Of a DNA stretch of 64,000 nucleotides, positions 36,004 through 44,919 are shown one piece after another. Numbering within the stretch: position 1 is the first letter of the stretch; every line of letters begins with the position of its first letter. Origin of the DNA: Cerasicoccus frondis (GTDB lineage: Bacteria > Verrucomicrobiota > Verrucomicrobiia > Opitutales > Cerasicoccaceae); the NCBI GenBank assembly GCA_031296915.1, contig JAVDPC010000014.1, positions 1 through 64,000 on the forward strand. The letters run 5' to 3'. Made by a program: the position numbers and the translations under genes. The notes beneath the pieces were generated by a model that saw nothing but the letters and a program-made list of their open reading frames with translations, had not been told where the DNA came from and did no database searches.

Positions 36004-36693
36004 ATGAAATATGTTTTATTTCTTGTGGTGATGCTGTCCCTGAATGCCAAGGCGCAGGAGTTTTACCGGTGCAAGATGGGCGAATTTCCGGACCACCTGT
36101 CGCCGTTGAGGTATCCGGCCTCCCAGTATGACCAACTGGTTCGAGAGATGCTCGTTGTCACGGAGGGGCAATACGGACGATTTCTAGTGAAGCCGTCCTT
36201 TCGGGCTGAGTATAGCGTCTCGGTGGATGCAGAGGTTGCCCCTGCTGACGTCGGAAAGGATTATCGGTCTATTAAGGATGAGGACCGCCTGTATGTCTTA
36301 ACGCTGACGAGAGCGAACAAAAGTATTTGGGGTGCGATGCCTCGTGATGACGAGCCGGGGGAGCTTGAATCACTGGAAGTTATTCGGGTGGATCGCTCGA
36401 TCAGCTTCGAGCTCGCAGTTGCGATTCAACGTTCTTGGGGGCGGATGATCCAACTGACGCGGTATCCGAGCCAAGTTCTTGTCGGGAGCGATGGTAGTAA
36501 TTATGAATTCTCGGTGTGGGTTTGGGCGATGGGCTTTATTTATGGAAAAACCTGGAGTCCGGACGGAGGCCTTCGTCTGGGGATTGTAGAGCTAGGTGAA
36601 GACTTGGTGCAGCTAGCAGAGAATACCGAAATGCAAGAGGCTCCCTTGCTCCAAAAGCTCAGAGACTTCGAAGCACAATTGCCCAATCCATAG
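36004..36693 (+). CDS. Exported protein of unknown function
   Basis: The 229-residue protein has a signal peptide (KYVLFLVVMLSLNAKAQ). The mature protein is a single compact domain with alternating strands and helices (for example DRLYVLTLTRANKSIWGAM, GSDGSNYEFSVWVWAMGFIY). I recognise no family or catalytic motif. Its length and exported nature suggest a periplasmic or secreted role. It stands alone, divergent from icd, converging on the sodC region. Confidence 0.7.
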   Translation: MKYVLFLVVMLSLNAKAQEFYRCKMGEFPDHLSPLRYPASQYDQLVREMLVVTEGQYGRFLVKPSFRAEYSVSVDAEVAPADVGKDYRSIKDEDRLYVLTLTRANKSIWGAMPRDDEPGELESLEVIRVDRSISFELAVAIQRSWGRMIQLTRYPSQVLVGSDGSNYEFSVWVWAMGFIYGKTWSPDGGLRLGIVELGEDLVQLAENTEMQEAPLLQKLRDFEAQLPNP

Positions 36694-36784
36694 TTGGCCG
36701 TTTGCACGATCCGTAAATGCTGGATGGAGGCTTCGAGGCGCTTAGCCCGGGATGGCTCGTCGAAGCTGTCTTAAAGCCTGCCAA

Positions 36785-36821
36785 CAAAAAACTGCGGCGA
36801 GCGTATGCCCGGCCGCAGTTT
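36785..36821 (-). terminator. Intrinsic terminator after sodC
   Basis: The stem AAACTGCGGC/GCCGCAGTTT is followed on the minus strand by a run of at least six T. It lies 24 bp after the sodC stop. Confidence 0.85.
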
Positions 36822-36844
36822 GCAGAAATCGGTTCGCGATCCGC

Positions 36845-37429
36845 TTAATCCTTGGCGACACCAATGACGGCTTGGCCGACGCGGGGGCCTGCGGCGCCGG
36901 AGGGCTGGGATACGAGGTCGTCTTCGCCGCCGTGGACAATCAAGCCGCGACCAACGATCGACGCCGGGCCATTGAGCATCATGTGCGGCATCACGAAGCT
37001 GAACTCCGCCACGCCGTCCTCGTTGGCCATGACGTTGCCCATGTCGCCTGCGTGATACATGGGCATCTCGGGGCCGCCATGCTCGGTCTGCATCGGGTTG
37101 AAGTGGCCGCCGGTGGCGGTACCGTCGTCGGAATCGAGGTCACCGTATTGGTGCACGTGGAAGCCGTGCTTGCCGGGGGTGAGTCCTTCGATTTTGCCGG
37201 AAACTTTCACGCCGTCCTCAACCTTTTCAAAGGTGACTACGCCGTGGGCGGTGTTGCCCTTGGTGGGGGTGATCACAGCGATGGCCTTGGCGACCATTGT
37301 CGCCTTCATGTGCTTGGGCATGGGGGCGTGGTCGTGCGCGTGGCTGTGCTTGTCTATCGGCATCTGGGCGTAGGCGGAGCCAAGCACCGCAAAGAGGCTG
37401 ATGGTGGGGATCAGGATACGTCGTTTCAT
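36845..37429 (-). CDS. sodC: Cu/Zn superoxide dismutase
   Basis: The 194-residue protein has a signal peptide (residues 1-21) and a short His-rich segment after it (DKHSHAHDHAPMPKHMKA), likely a metal-recruiting tail seen in some bacterial SodC. The SOD core shows the copper ligands in GKHGFHVHQYGDLDSDDG, the zinc region ATGGHFNPMQTEHGGPEMP (with AGDMGNV following), and the final LIVHGGEDDLVSQ arm with conserved His. It acts in the periplasm against superoxide. Single gene with its own terminator. Confidence 0.95.
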   Translation of the reverse strand: MKRRILIPTISLFAVLGSAYAQMPIDKHSHAHDHAPMPKHMKATMVAKAIAVITPTKGNTAHGVVTFEKVEDGVKVSGKIEGLTPGKHGFHVHQYGDLDSDDGTATGGHFNPMQTEHGGPEMPMYHAGDMGNVMANEDGVAEFSFVMPHMMLNGPASIVGRGLIVHGGEDDLVSQPSGAAGPRVGQAVIGVAKD

Positions 37430-37509
37430 CTGTGCTTTCGGTTGAAGTGAGCCTCAACTTAAACAGATGTTCGAAACATTCAACGTGCCCTGGTCTTTTC
37501 CGTAGGACG

Positions 37510-38769
37510 TTAAAACAGCTGCACCGCGTTGCGCTCCAGTTGAGCAATGTGGCCATCGAGCGCCGCGCTGAGCTCGGCTTTGACGGCCGCGGCCGCCGGA
37601 TCATCCGCGCGGTTGACGCTTTCGTGAGGGTCTTCTTGGAGGCAGAACAGCTCTTCACCGCCGTCGGCGTAGCGGACGTATTTCCAGTCCTGACGGCGGG
37701 CCATGAACACGCGGGGGCCGTGCCATTCGGCGAAGGCAATTTCGTGTGTGCTGTCGCTGCGTTCGCCCATGAGCCAGGGGAGCAGGCTCGCGCCTGACAT
37801 CTCGGGCTCGGTTGGTTGGCCGGCCAGGTCGAGGATGGTTGGGACAATGTCGATCAGGCTGCATTGGCCGTTGAGCTGGATGCCGCGTTGCCCGGCTTCT
37901 TGCAGCTTTCGCGTGACGTCGCCCAGGAAGCGCGTGCGCGGCGGCACGACGACCAGCGGCACGCGGGTCACGCCGTCATACATGAACGAGCCCTTGAACG
38001 GGATGTTCTGCTCGCCCGCCATGTCGCCGTGGTCAGCCGCAAAGATAATCCACGTGTTGCTGAAAAAGCCGCTGCAGCGCAGCTCGTCGAGCAGTATGCC
38101 GATATCGCGGTCGACCTTGGCCACGCGCTCGGCGTAAAACCGGTGGTAGGCGCCCCATCGTTCCTCGGGCCAGTCAACGCGTTTGCTGGCGGGGATGGCG
38201 GGGTAGCTGTCGGCGGGGCGCTCGAGGTTTTTCCATGGGCGTTGGAAGCCCTCCACGCGTTCGGCGGGGTCGTAGAAATACAGGTCGTGCGGATCGAGGA
38301 ACGACACTACGTGGAAGAACGGCCGCTCGTGCTCGATCCAATCACGGTCGCGCCAAAACCGGGCGGCCAGCTCGCGCGTGGTGGCGTCATGCGAGCACTC
38401 TTCGGCGGTGTCGAAGCCGTGCGCTTGGATGCTTCCGCCGAGGTGCCACTTGCCGTGGTAGGCGGTCTCGTAACCGGCCGCGCGCATCAGCTTGCCGATG
38501 CCGACGTTGGACGGGTCGAGCGGCGGGGCGGGGGAGTATAGATTGCCCGGCATGCCGGCTTCGGTCGGGTAGCGGCCCGTCATCAATGTGGACCGCGATG
38601 GCGAGCAAATCGGCGCCGTGCAATGGCAGTCCATAAACGTCACGCCTTCGCGCACGAGCGCGTCGATGTTGGGCGTCTCCACCCCAAACTGGCTGCCGAG
38701 GGCGGAGATGGTGTCCACGCGCTGTTGATCGGTGAGTAAAAGTAGAATGTTGGGGCGGGCGTCTTTCAT
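37510..38769 (-). CDS. Sulfatase (type I, cysteine-type)
   Basis: From the ATG at 38769 the protein has 419 residues. It shows RPNILLLLTDQQRVDTISAL, C55 in PICSPSRSTLMTGRYP (the C-x-P-S-R formylglycine site), AYHGKWHLGGS, RPFFHVVSFLDPHDLY and IIFAADHGDMAGE. These are standard metal and substrate residues of alkaline-phosphatase-fold sulfatases. No signal peptide is apparent, so it may act on internalised sulfated oligosaccharides. It needs a formylglycine-generating or anaerobic sulfatase-maturating enzyme, not seen here. It flanks the polysaccharide locus, divergent from the lyase. An ATG at 38778 is an alternative start. Confidence 0.93.
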   Translation of the reverse strand: MKDARPNILLLLTDQQRVDTISALGSQFGVETPNIDALVREGVTFMDCHCTAPICSPSRSTLMTGRYPTEAGMPGNLYSPAPPLDPSNVGIGKLMRAAGYETAYHGKWHLGGSIQAHGFDTAEECSHDATTRELAARFWRDRDWIEHERPFFHVVSFLDPHDLYFYDPAERVEGFQRPWKNLERPADSYPAIPASKRVDWPEERWGAYHRFYAERVAKVDRDIGILLDELRCSGFFSNTWIIFAADHGDMAGEQNIPFKGSFMYDGVTRVPLVVVPPRTRFLGDVTRKLQEAGQRGIQLNGQCSLIDIVPTILDLAGQPTEPEMSGASLLPWLMGERSDSTHEIAFAEWHGPRVFMARRQDWKYVRYADGGEELFCLQEDPHESVNRADDPAAAAVKAELSAALDGHIAQLERNAVQLF

Positions 38770-39101
38770 GTCGGGCATTCAGCGGATTTATGGATAAGCT
38801 AGCAAATTGCGGTTGGGGGGTCTTACAGGCGCCGTCGTCAGCGAAATCCGTCACTCAGGCTATGTCATTAGGCTCAAAGATATGGGATCGCTGAGTGGCT
38901 AAGATTGGCGATAAAGGGTTAATCTATGCTTTGATATAGACATTGCCTAAGTAGCTCGCTAAATGCTGCTTCTGTCAAGCACAGGTCCTAAGCCTGTCAG
39001 AATGTATATTTTATTCTTGTCATATAACGCGAATGATTAACGATTGATCTGTTCGCTTTTCGCATTTGCTGAAAACTGTTAAGCACCCATCCCCCCGTAT
39101 T
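38770..39101. other. Divergent intergenic region between sulfatase and lyase
   Basis: These 332 bp contain no gene and should hold both promoters of the divergent polysaccharide genes. The region is AT-rich at 39000-39060 (TATATTTTATTCTTGTCATATAAC), a plausible promoter for the lyase gene. I see no clear operator palindrome. Confidence 0.4.
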
Positions 39102-41855
39102 ATGAGACACCGATCCTCCCGACTCCTGACCACGGCATGCCTGATTGGCGCGAGTCTTTTCTTGGGGGCCGCCCTGCAGGCCGACCCTCAATGGCAACTG
39201 ACTAGTTCTAGCTTTGACGCCGCCAAGCTTGGCCCGGATGGCAAGCCATCGCTAAAAATTGAGCCCGGCGGTAAAGCCGTTTTGAAGCTTTATGACCAAG
39301 CAACATCGGGCACGGTCACCATGTCCGTTTGGGATGACGGCACGAAGGTGATTGCCGACAAGAGCAAGAGCGCAATGGGACCGCGCTGGGGCGCCAGCAG
39401 TGACAATGGCCGTGTGATCGTTGGCGGTGTGATGTATGCGCGTTACTTGTCGCCGGGTGGTTCGTTGTGCATCATTGATGCGGACCCGAAGGACCCCGGC
39501 AGTTGGTTTTCTTTAAAATACCTAAGCGGGCGCACCAAGACGCCACAATGGCAGACCTGGAAGTTCGACTTTGACCCGGATGCCGGCTTGCAAATTTACG
39601 TCGATGGCAAGGCTGTTGAAAAAAAGCGCTTTGATTGGAATGAGAGCAAGATCGGCGGTATGAACGGCATCGTCCTCTATGGCGATGATACAAAGCAGCC
39701 CAATGCGCAAACGCTCTACGTAGGTGACATTTCTTACGAAGTTGGGCCGCCAATGAGAGTGAGCCCCACGCCTCCACCCCCTCCCCCGCCCGTCGTGCCG
39801 GATCGCGATCCGAAGGCAACGCATGTTTACTCGCTCAAGCCAGAGCTGCAAGGCAAGCATCCTCGCTTGCTCTTAACCGAGGCTGAGTTGCCTAAGCTAC
39901 GCGCATTTTACAACAGCGAGGCAGGCAAAGTTTACCGTGAAAAAATTGAAGGCTACCTGGCCGCATCTCGAACCGACCCCGGCACGAAGTGGCTTAAAGA
40001 TGCGACGGATGGCCAGCGCCAGGGGTTCTGGCGTTTACCGACCGTTGCCCTGCATTACCTGATGACAGGCGATCCTGCATCTCTCAAGGCGACGAAGCAT
40101 TACCTGGAAGCCTTTAATGCCCAGCCCAGTTGGGAAGTTGGCAAAGAGCGGGATAGTGGCATGTCTGCCGCCAACATCATGATTGGCGCCGCTTTGGCCT
40201 ACGACTGGGTCTACAATGACCTCGACCCGGAGTTCCGCAAAGCGTTTGGCGAAAAGCTCCTTTGGCATGCCCGCGCGATGTATTATGGTGGTCACCTGAA
40301 GGGTAATCCAGGGCCGCACTATTGGCAGAATGATCCGGCGAACAACCACCGTTGGCATCGTAATGCAGGCATGACCATGTGCATTCTAGCCGTTTACGAA
40401 GGACGTGAAGACCAACAGTGGATCCTACAAAAGACAGTCGAGGAACTGGAGTTTATCAAGAAGTGGCTCCCCTTTGACGGCTCCTGCCATGAGGGGCCAA
40501 ACTACTTCACGTTTGGCGGCAATCACCTGACCGTGGCCTTCGACGGCATGGACATCGCAATGGGCTCTGACCTCATGGGCGCCGACTACTTCAAACAAGC
40601 AGGCGACTTTCGGATGGGCACCTTGCTGCCAGATTTAGCAGGCGTATTTTCCTTTGGCGATGGTGGGCTTGGCTCAACGGGCAACTACAATAATTTTCTG
40701 TTTGCCGCGGCTTCGCACAACAAACAGTCCGACATATTGGCCGGGCTGTTGGCGTTTCAGGAAGTTAAGCCGGACGCCTTTGCTTACGGCTGGTTCTCCC
40801 TGCTTTGGCAAGACCCCGATCTTGTGCCGGGTGATTATTATAAGTTGCCAACCGCTTCGCTTTTTGAAGACGTCGGCTTTGCTTCCGTGCGCGAGAGCTG
40901 GGATAAGGACGCTGTGGCGGCCTCGTTTATATGCGGCCCGTTTGGCGGCTACGACTTGCTGAGGTTCGCTGAAGGAGGCTACGTGAACGTAGCGCACGAC
41001 GACCCCGATGCAGGCGAGTTCCAGATTGCCAAGGGCGGCACAGTGCTCGTGAAAACAGATGGCTACTCCAAGCACAAGGCCTCCAAGAACCACAACACGA
41101 TACTAATCAATGGCCTCGGCCAGATGTCCAAGGGTCGCCCCGAAGGCGGTGTTTGGTCGCAGCCGGCTACCTCGGGCACGATGGAAAAAATGGCTTATGT
41201 CACATCGTGGAAGGTATCGGATAAGATTGCCGCCATTGAGGGAGAATCGTCCGGCTCATATCTAGCCTACAACAAAGGAGGCGCATCACGTCCAGACCTC
41301 GAACGTTTCCGTCGCAGCATGCTCTGGGTGAAGGGTGATTATATCTTGATCCTCGACGATATCCGCGCCCCGGAATCCGTCCAGGTCGATTGGCTCATCC
41401 AAGGCGATAAGATCAATGTGATCGACGCAGAGAAGGGGCAGTACCAATTCGATACGGACGGCGAAACACTCGGCATGCAGATACTTTGCGATACAAAGTT
41501 AACGGGGATAGTCCGCGAGTCTCCGGCTGATAATCGTGGCAAGTCGCTGGGCTACCGTCAGTTGGTCGCAACAACCAGCGCTGACAAGACGCGCTACGCT
41601 AGTGTCTACGATGCATGGGATAAGGGCGTGGCGGTCGACTTTAAAGCGAATGGACCAGACCAAGCCACGGTCACCGTGACTGGCAAGGGCTTCAAGGATG
41701 TCTGGTCTTGGAGTGCGGCGAAGAACAACGAAACCGCTTCGACCCTGACTGTTGAACGTAAGTCCGGCGACAAATCTGGTTTCCCCTTCACGATTGATGA
41801 TACCAGCAATTGTATCTTCTGGAAGCACGTCGAAGTGGCGGATGTAGGTCACTAA
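39102..41855 (+). CDS. Secreted polysaccharide lyase-like protein (heparinase II/III-like)
   Basis: From the ATG at 39102 the protein has 917 residues with a signal peptide (LLTTACLIGASLFLGAALQA). Residues about 30-215 are a beta-sandwich (LamG or carbohydrate-binding-like) domain, followed by a Pro-rich linker (PTPPPPPPPVVPD). An alpha-toroid domain (about 240-560, with NNHRWHRNAGMTMCILAVYE and SCHEGPNYFTFGGNHLT) and the heparinase II/III beta-sandwich (about 600-900, with GGYVNVAHDDPDAGEFQIAK and DGYSKHKASKNHNTILINGL) follow. This is the layout of PL families cutting uronate-containing glycans. A hairpin follows the stop. Likely initiates glycan breakdown outside the cytoplasm. Confidence 0.88.
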   Translation: MRHRSSRLLTTACLIGASLFLGAALQADPQWQLTSSSFDAAKLGPDGKPSLKIEPGGKAVLKLYDQATSGTVTMSVWDDGTKVIADKSKSAMGPRWGASSDNGRVIVGGVMYARYLSPGGSLCIIDADPKDPGSWFSLKYLSGRTKTPQWQTWKFDFDPDAGLQIYVDGKAVEKKRFDWNESKIGGMNGIVLYGDDTKQPNAQTLYVGDISYEVGPPMRVSPTPPPPPPPVVPDRDPKATHVYSLKPELQGKHPRLLLTEAELPKLRAFYNSEAGKVYREKIEGYLAASRTDPGTKWLKDATDGQRQGFWRLPTVALHYLMTGDPASLKATKHYLEAFNAQPSWEVGKERDSGMSAANIMIGAALAYDWVYNDLDPEFRKAFGEKLLWHARAMYYGGHLKGNPGPHYWQNDPANNHRWHRNAGMTMCILAVYEGREDQQWILQKTVEELEFIKKWLPFDGSCHEGPNYFTFGGNHLTVAFDGMDIAMGSDLMGADYFKQAGDFRMGTLLPDLAGVFSFGDGGLGSTGNYNNFLFAAASHNKQSDILAGLLAFQEVKPDAFAYGWFSLLWQDPDLVPGDYYKLPTASLFEDVGFASVRESWDKDAVAASFICGPFGGYDLLRFAEGGYVNVAHDDPDAGEFQIAKGGTVLVKTDGYSKHKASKNHNTILINGLGQMSKGRPEGGVWSQPATSGTMEKMAYVTSWKVSDKIAAIEGESSGSYLAYNKGGASRPDLERFRRSMLWVKGDYILILDDIRAPESVQVDWLIQGDKINVIDAEKGQYQFDTDGETLGMQILCDTKLTGIVRESPADNRGKSLGYRQLVATTSADKTRYASVYDAWDKGVAVDFKANGPDQATVTVTGKGFKDVWSWSAAKNNETASTLTVERKSGDKSGFPFTIDDTSNCIFWKHVEVADVGH

Positions 41856-41883
41856 ACGATTTGTCAGGTATTTCGATTCAGTG

Positions 41884-41916
41884 GCCCGGCATTGATTTTT
41901 TTTATCGATGCCGGGC
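41884..41916 (+). terminator. Hairpin between lyase and sulfatase genes
   Basis: The 9-bp stem GCCCGGCAT/ATGCCGGGC has a T-rich 15-nt loop and lies 29 bp after the lyase stop, ending 25 bp before the sulfatase start. No U-tract follows the stem, so it may be an RNA-stabilising hairpin rather than a full terminator. Confidence 0.5.
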
Positions 41917-41940
41917 TTCGTTATGCTTTTAATCAATCAG

Positions 41941-43446
41941 ATGACCTCGTCGAAGCGCCCCAATGTTCTCTTCCTGTTTACTGATCAGCAGCGCGCTGAC
42001 TCGATTCGCGAACTAGGAAATGCGGTGATGCAAACGCCGCACTTGGATCGCCTTTGTCGCGAGGGAACCGCGTTCACTTCGGCCTTCAGTCCATCGCCTG
42101 AGTGCGTGCCCGCTCGTTGCAGTCTAATCACGGGCGCTTACGTGAACCAAACCGGCTGCGCCTCCAATGCGCAGGCGATGCCACCCGAGCAGGTCACGCC
42201 AACATTCATGTCGCTACTGACTGGCGCAGGATACCGCACGCATGGCATTGGCAAATGCCACTTCACGCCGGACAGTACTGCGATGCGAGGTTTTCAGACA
42301 CGGGAAACATCGGAAGAGATCATTCCCGCCGATGGGCAGAGTGATTACTTTGATTACGTTGCGGAGCAAGGGTATGGGCATGTAATGGAGCCGCTCGGCG
42401 TTCGCGGCGAAATGTACTATGTGCCGCAGCCTGCGCAGCAACCCGCCGAGCTGTGCCATTCGCATTGGGTGGCGGACCGCACGATCAATTTTATCGAAGA
42501 GCAAGCGGGCGAAGATCAACCTTGGCTGTGCTACGCGGGTTTCATTCACCCGCATCCGCCATTTAATCCACCCAATCCGTGGCACAAGCTTTACCGCGCG
42601 CCGGACATGCCGATGCCGCATATGCCGATTGGCTTCGAATCGCTTCAGTGCTTCATCAACCGCTATCAAAATCGCTACAAGTATCGGGACCGTGGTTACG
42701 ACTTAAATTTGCTGCGTTGCATGCGCGCTTACTACAATGCCTGCGTGAGCTTTATCGATTACCAAGTCGGGCGTATTCTGGCGTCGCTTGAAGCTACTGG
42801 TGAGCTCGACAACACGCTCATCATTTACTCGTCCGATCACGGCGAGCTGTTGGGCGACTTTGGCTGCTTTGGCAAACGCAGTTTCCATGATGCCGCCGCC
42901 AAAGTGCCGCTGATATTACGACTGCCGGAGCGCTTTAAGGCCGGTGATCAATGCAATAAGCCCGCGAGTCTAATCGATATCGCGACGACCATTTGCGCCG
43001 CAGCGGACGTTGACCGTATTGATCAGTTCGATGGTGTTGACTTGGCGGATTTAGCCAACGGTGCATGTGCCCGTGATACGGTGTTTATGCAGTATCAGCG
43101 TGGGCCTGATTCTTTAATCAGCGCCGTAGGAGAGGGCTACAAATATACCTGGAGCGCGCCTGACCAGCGGGAGTATTTATTTCTGCGTAGTGACAGTCCG
43201 GAGACTCAGGATTTAGTTGGCGTTGTGGGCCACGCTGCGGCTCATGCCGAGATGAGGCAGCGTCTTATTCAGCACGTGCGTAGTGGCAGTCATGCAAGCG
43301 AAATTCTCGACGCCAACGATGAGTTTATTCGTATGCTTGCCAAGGTGATTCCTGCTAATCCCGATGCGATGCTCTTTTATCAAGACCCTCCACAGCATCA
43401 GGTGGCCTTACCCGATGGTTATGCGCCGGGAGTGATTGATTGGTAA
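41941..43446 (+). CDS. Sulfatase (type I, cysteine-type)
   Basis: From the ATG at 41941 the protein has 501 residues. Motifs: RPNVLFLFTDQQRADSIREL, formylglycine site C55 in PECVPARCSLITGAYVNQTG, THGIGKCHFTPD, WLCYAGFIHPHPPFNPP and LIIYSSDHGELLGDFGCFGK. It has no clear signal peptide. It is not a close copy of the other sulfatase, so the two may remove sulfate from different positions. It follows the lyase and belongs to the polysaccharide locus. An ATG at 41923 is possible but lies against the hairpin. Confidence 0.93.
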   Translation: MTSSKRPNVLFLFTDQQRADSIRELGNAVMQTPHLDRLCREGTAFTSAFSPSPECVPARCSLITGAYVNQTGCASNAQAMPPEQVTPTFMSLLTGAGYRTHGIGKCHFTPDSTAMRGFQTRETSEEIIPADGQSDYFDYVAEQGYGHVMEPLGVRGEMYYVPQPAQQPAELCHSHWVADRTINFIEEQAGEDQPWLCYAGFIHPHPPFNPPNPWHKLYRAPDMPMPHMPIGFESLQCFINRYQNRYKYRDRGYDLNLLRCMRAYYNACVSFIDYQVGRILASLEATGELDNTLIIYSSDHGELLGDFGCFGKRSFHDAAAKVPLILRLPERFKAGDQCNKPASLIDIATTICAAADVDRIDQFDGVDLADLANGACARDTVFMQYQRGPDSLISAVGEGYKYTWSAPDQREYLFLRSDSPETQDLVGVVGHAAAHAEMRQRLIQHVRSGSHASEILDANDEFIRMLAKVIPANPDAMLFYQDPPQHQVALPDGYAPGVIDW

Positions 43447-43474
43447 AATAAAAGCCTCTGAAAATATCTAATAG

Positions 43475-43489
43475 CTTTGCGATGCAAAG
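43475..43489. repeat. Mini-palindrome CTTTGC-GAT-GCAAAG
   Basis: A 6-bp-arm perfect hairpin with a 3-nt loop between two convergent genes. Further CACTT...AAGTG pairing follows at 43491-43509, reaching the stop codon of the deacetylase. One of five copies in the window. Confidence 0.75.
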
Positions 43490-43499
43490 TCACTTTGCA

Positions 43500-44483
43500 T
43501 TACCAAGTGACGGTGATGGGTTGACCGTCCGGCATTGCATTAACCAGGATTTTTTCATTGCTGACGGATGCATCCAGTGTGTTGCCTGAAGCATCGGCCG
43601 CTTTGGCAGAAGTTGCGCTCGTACCCGGTATGACCACAGTCAGCGGATGATTGAAAATTTCCTTATCGCCCAGCGAATGCGTCAGGGTGAATGTTATGGC
43701 GTTCGCGGATTGTTGAGTAACCGTGAGCTTGGCGGCGTCTCGCTCGAAAACGTAGCGACCGACAACGCCCATGGGAGCAATCCATAGGACGTCTTCTTTG
43801 CTTAGCAGCCATTCGCAGTGGGTCTTGAATTCTTCTTTACTGTTGAAGGGAGAGTAACCCTTCACGATCGCGTGGACAACGGGGATATACCAGCCGCCAT
43901 TGTCTATGGTTTGCTCGATTTGTTTGCGCGCCTTGTCATCTTCCCAGATTCGTTTACCCGCACTTCCGTAGCCAGCGATGACGACATTGGGCAGGTCTTC
44001 ACGGTTGCGATAAAAGTAGTGCTTCTCTTTGATCACTTCCAGGATTTCCGGAGTCTTCTTCGAGCCGCCGGGCATCGCGAAAGATACAGAACGAACGGCG
44101 GTATTCATTTCGATCAACTCTGAGCCGCCACTGACTTTTTCCCTCACCTGCTCAATTGGGATTTCGTGCAGTCGTGGCTTGATGGCGTCATGTGTGCCGA
44201 TCTCGTGACCAGTAGCTTGAATCTGTTTCACTTGTTTCCAGTTGATGGAAACTGGGTTCTGGCCAACACGATTGGGGATGACAAAGAAGGTGCCTTTAAT
44301 GCCTAGCGGATCGATGATTTCGAGGGTGTTGTCGACATTACCTTGGAAGCCGTCGTCGAAGGTAAAGCTGAAGGCTGCCTGACGGTCGTTGTAGTAAGGC
44401 GCAATGTAGGGCTCGTCGGCTTGGGCGGCAATGAGACCGCTTGCCATGATCGTGGCGGCAATGAAGCTATGCAGGATTTTCAT
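43500..44483 (-). CDS. Exported polysaccharide deacetylase-like protein
   Basis: The 327-residue protein has a signal peptide (residues 1-22). The NodB/CE4-like fold is shown by AAFSFTFDDGFQGNVDNTLE (D43, D44), GIKGTFFVIPNRVGQ and QATGHEIGTHDAIKPRLHEI with the metal-binding H93 and H98. A C-terminal beta-rich region follows (about residues 245-327). It likely removes acetyl or related groups from a polysaccharide outside the cytoplasm. It is convergent with the second sulfatase within the polysaccharide locus. Confidence 0.88.
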   Translation of the reverse strand: MKILHSFIAATIMASGLIAAQADEPYIAPYYNDRQAAFSFTFDDGFQGNVDNTLEIIDPLGIKGTFFVIPNRVGQNPVSINWKQVKQIQATGHEIGTHDAIKPRLHEIPIEQVREKVSGGSELIEMNTAVRSVSFAMPGGSKKTPEILEVIKEKHYFYRNREDLPNVVIAGYGSAGKRIWEDDKARKQIEQTIDNGGWYIPVVHAIVKGYSPFNSKEEFKTHCEWLLSKEDVLWIAPMGVVGRYVFERDAAKLTVTQQSANAITFTLTHSLGDKEIFNHPLTVVIPGTSATSAKAADASGNTLDASVSNEKILVNAMPDGQPITVTW

Positions 44484-44601
44484 GGGGGGTAAATGCGTCT
44501 GGGGTTGCGAATTTGGGTTTCAGGAAAGCCAATCACACAAGTGATAATTGAGGTTGAGTCAATGCTGGACTTCACTTAAAAGCCTATGATCTAGACATAT
44601 T

Positions 44602-44876
44602 CGCTAGGTAGTGATTTCAAATTAAAGCTTTTGATGGCGGCATGGATTTTTTCCAATCAGCGAGGCATCTGAGGTTGAATAGGCTGGAAGCCTTTCGACC
44701 GAAAGATCACGAAGCTGATGGGAAAAAGCCATCCGGGGCCTGAACGGTCAAAATGAAAGGTCGCAGCGTTAGCTTTTCACTCACGCACTTGCAGTGCGCT
44801 TCGTTCAAGCCGCCTTGCGCTGCATTCATTTTTACTCGTTCCATCAACAGTTTTAATTTGAAAACACTACCTAGTG
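44602..44876. repeat. 275-bp inverted-repeat element with different ends
   Basis: The terminal inverted repeats of about 36 bp begin CGCTAGGTAGTGATTTCAAA at the left and CACTAGGTAGTGTTTTCAAA at the right (minus strand), both leading into ...TTGATGG with few mismatches. Its core contains AGGCT-GGA-AGCCT and AAGCCGCCTTGCGCTGCAT, clearly homologous to the core of the 272-bp element although the ends differ. It lies between the divergent deacetylase and rhamnosidase genes. Confidence 0.82.
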
Positions 44877-44919
44877 TTTTCGCTGGCAATCAACCGCAAA
44901 TGGAAAAGCATTTTAACGC

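Noticed and set aside
38779..39065. Riboswitch or structured leader upstream of the lyase
   Set aside because: No known riboswitch core or long stem could be drawn from the sequence.
44707..44889. Short frame inside the 275-bp repeat
   Set aside because: Non-coding element; the frame is not shared with the homologous cores.
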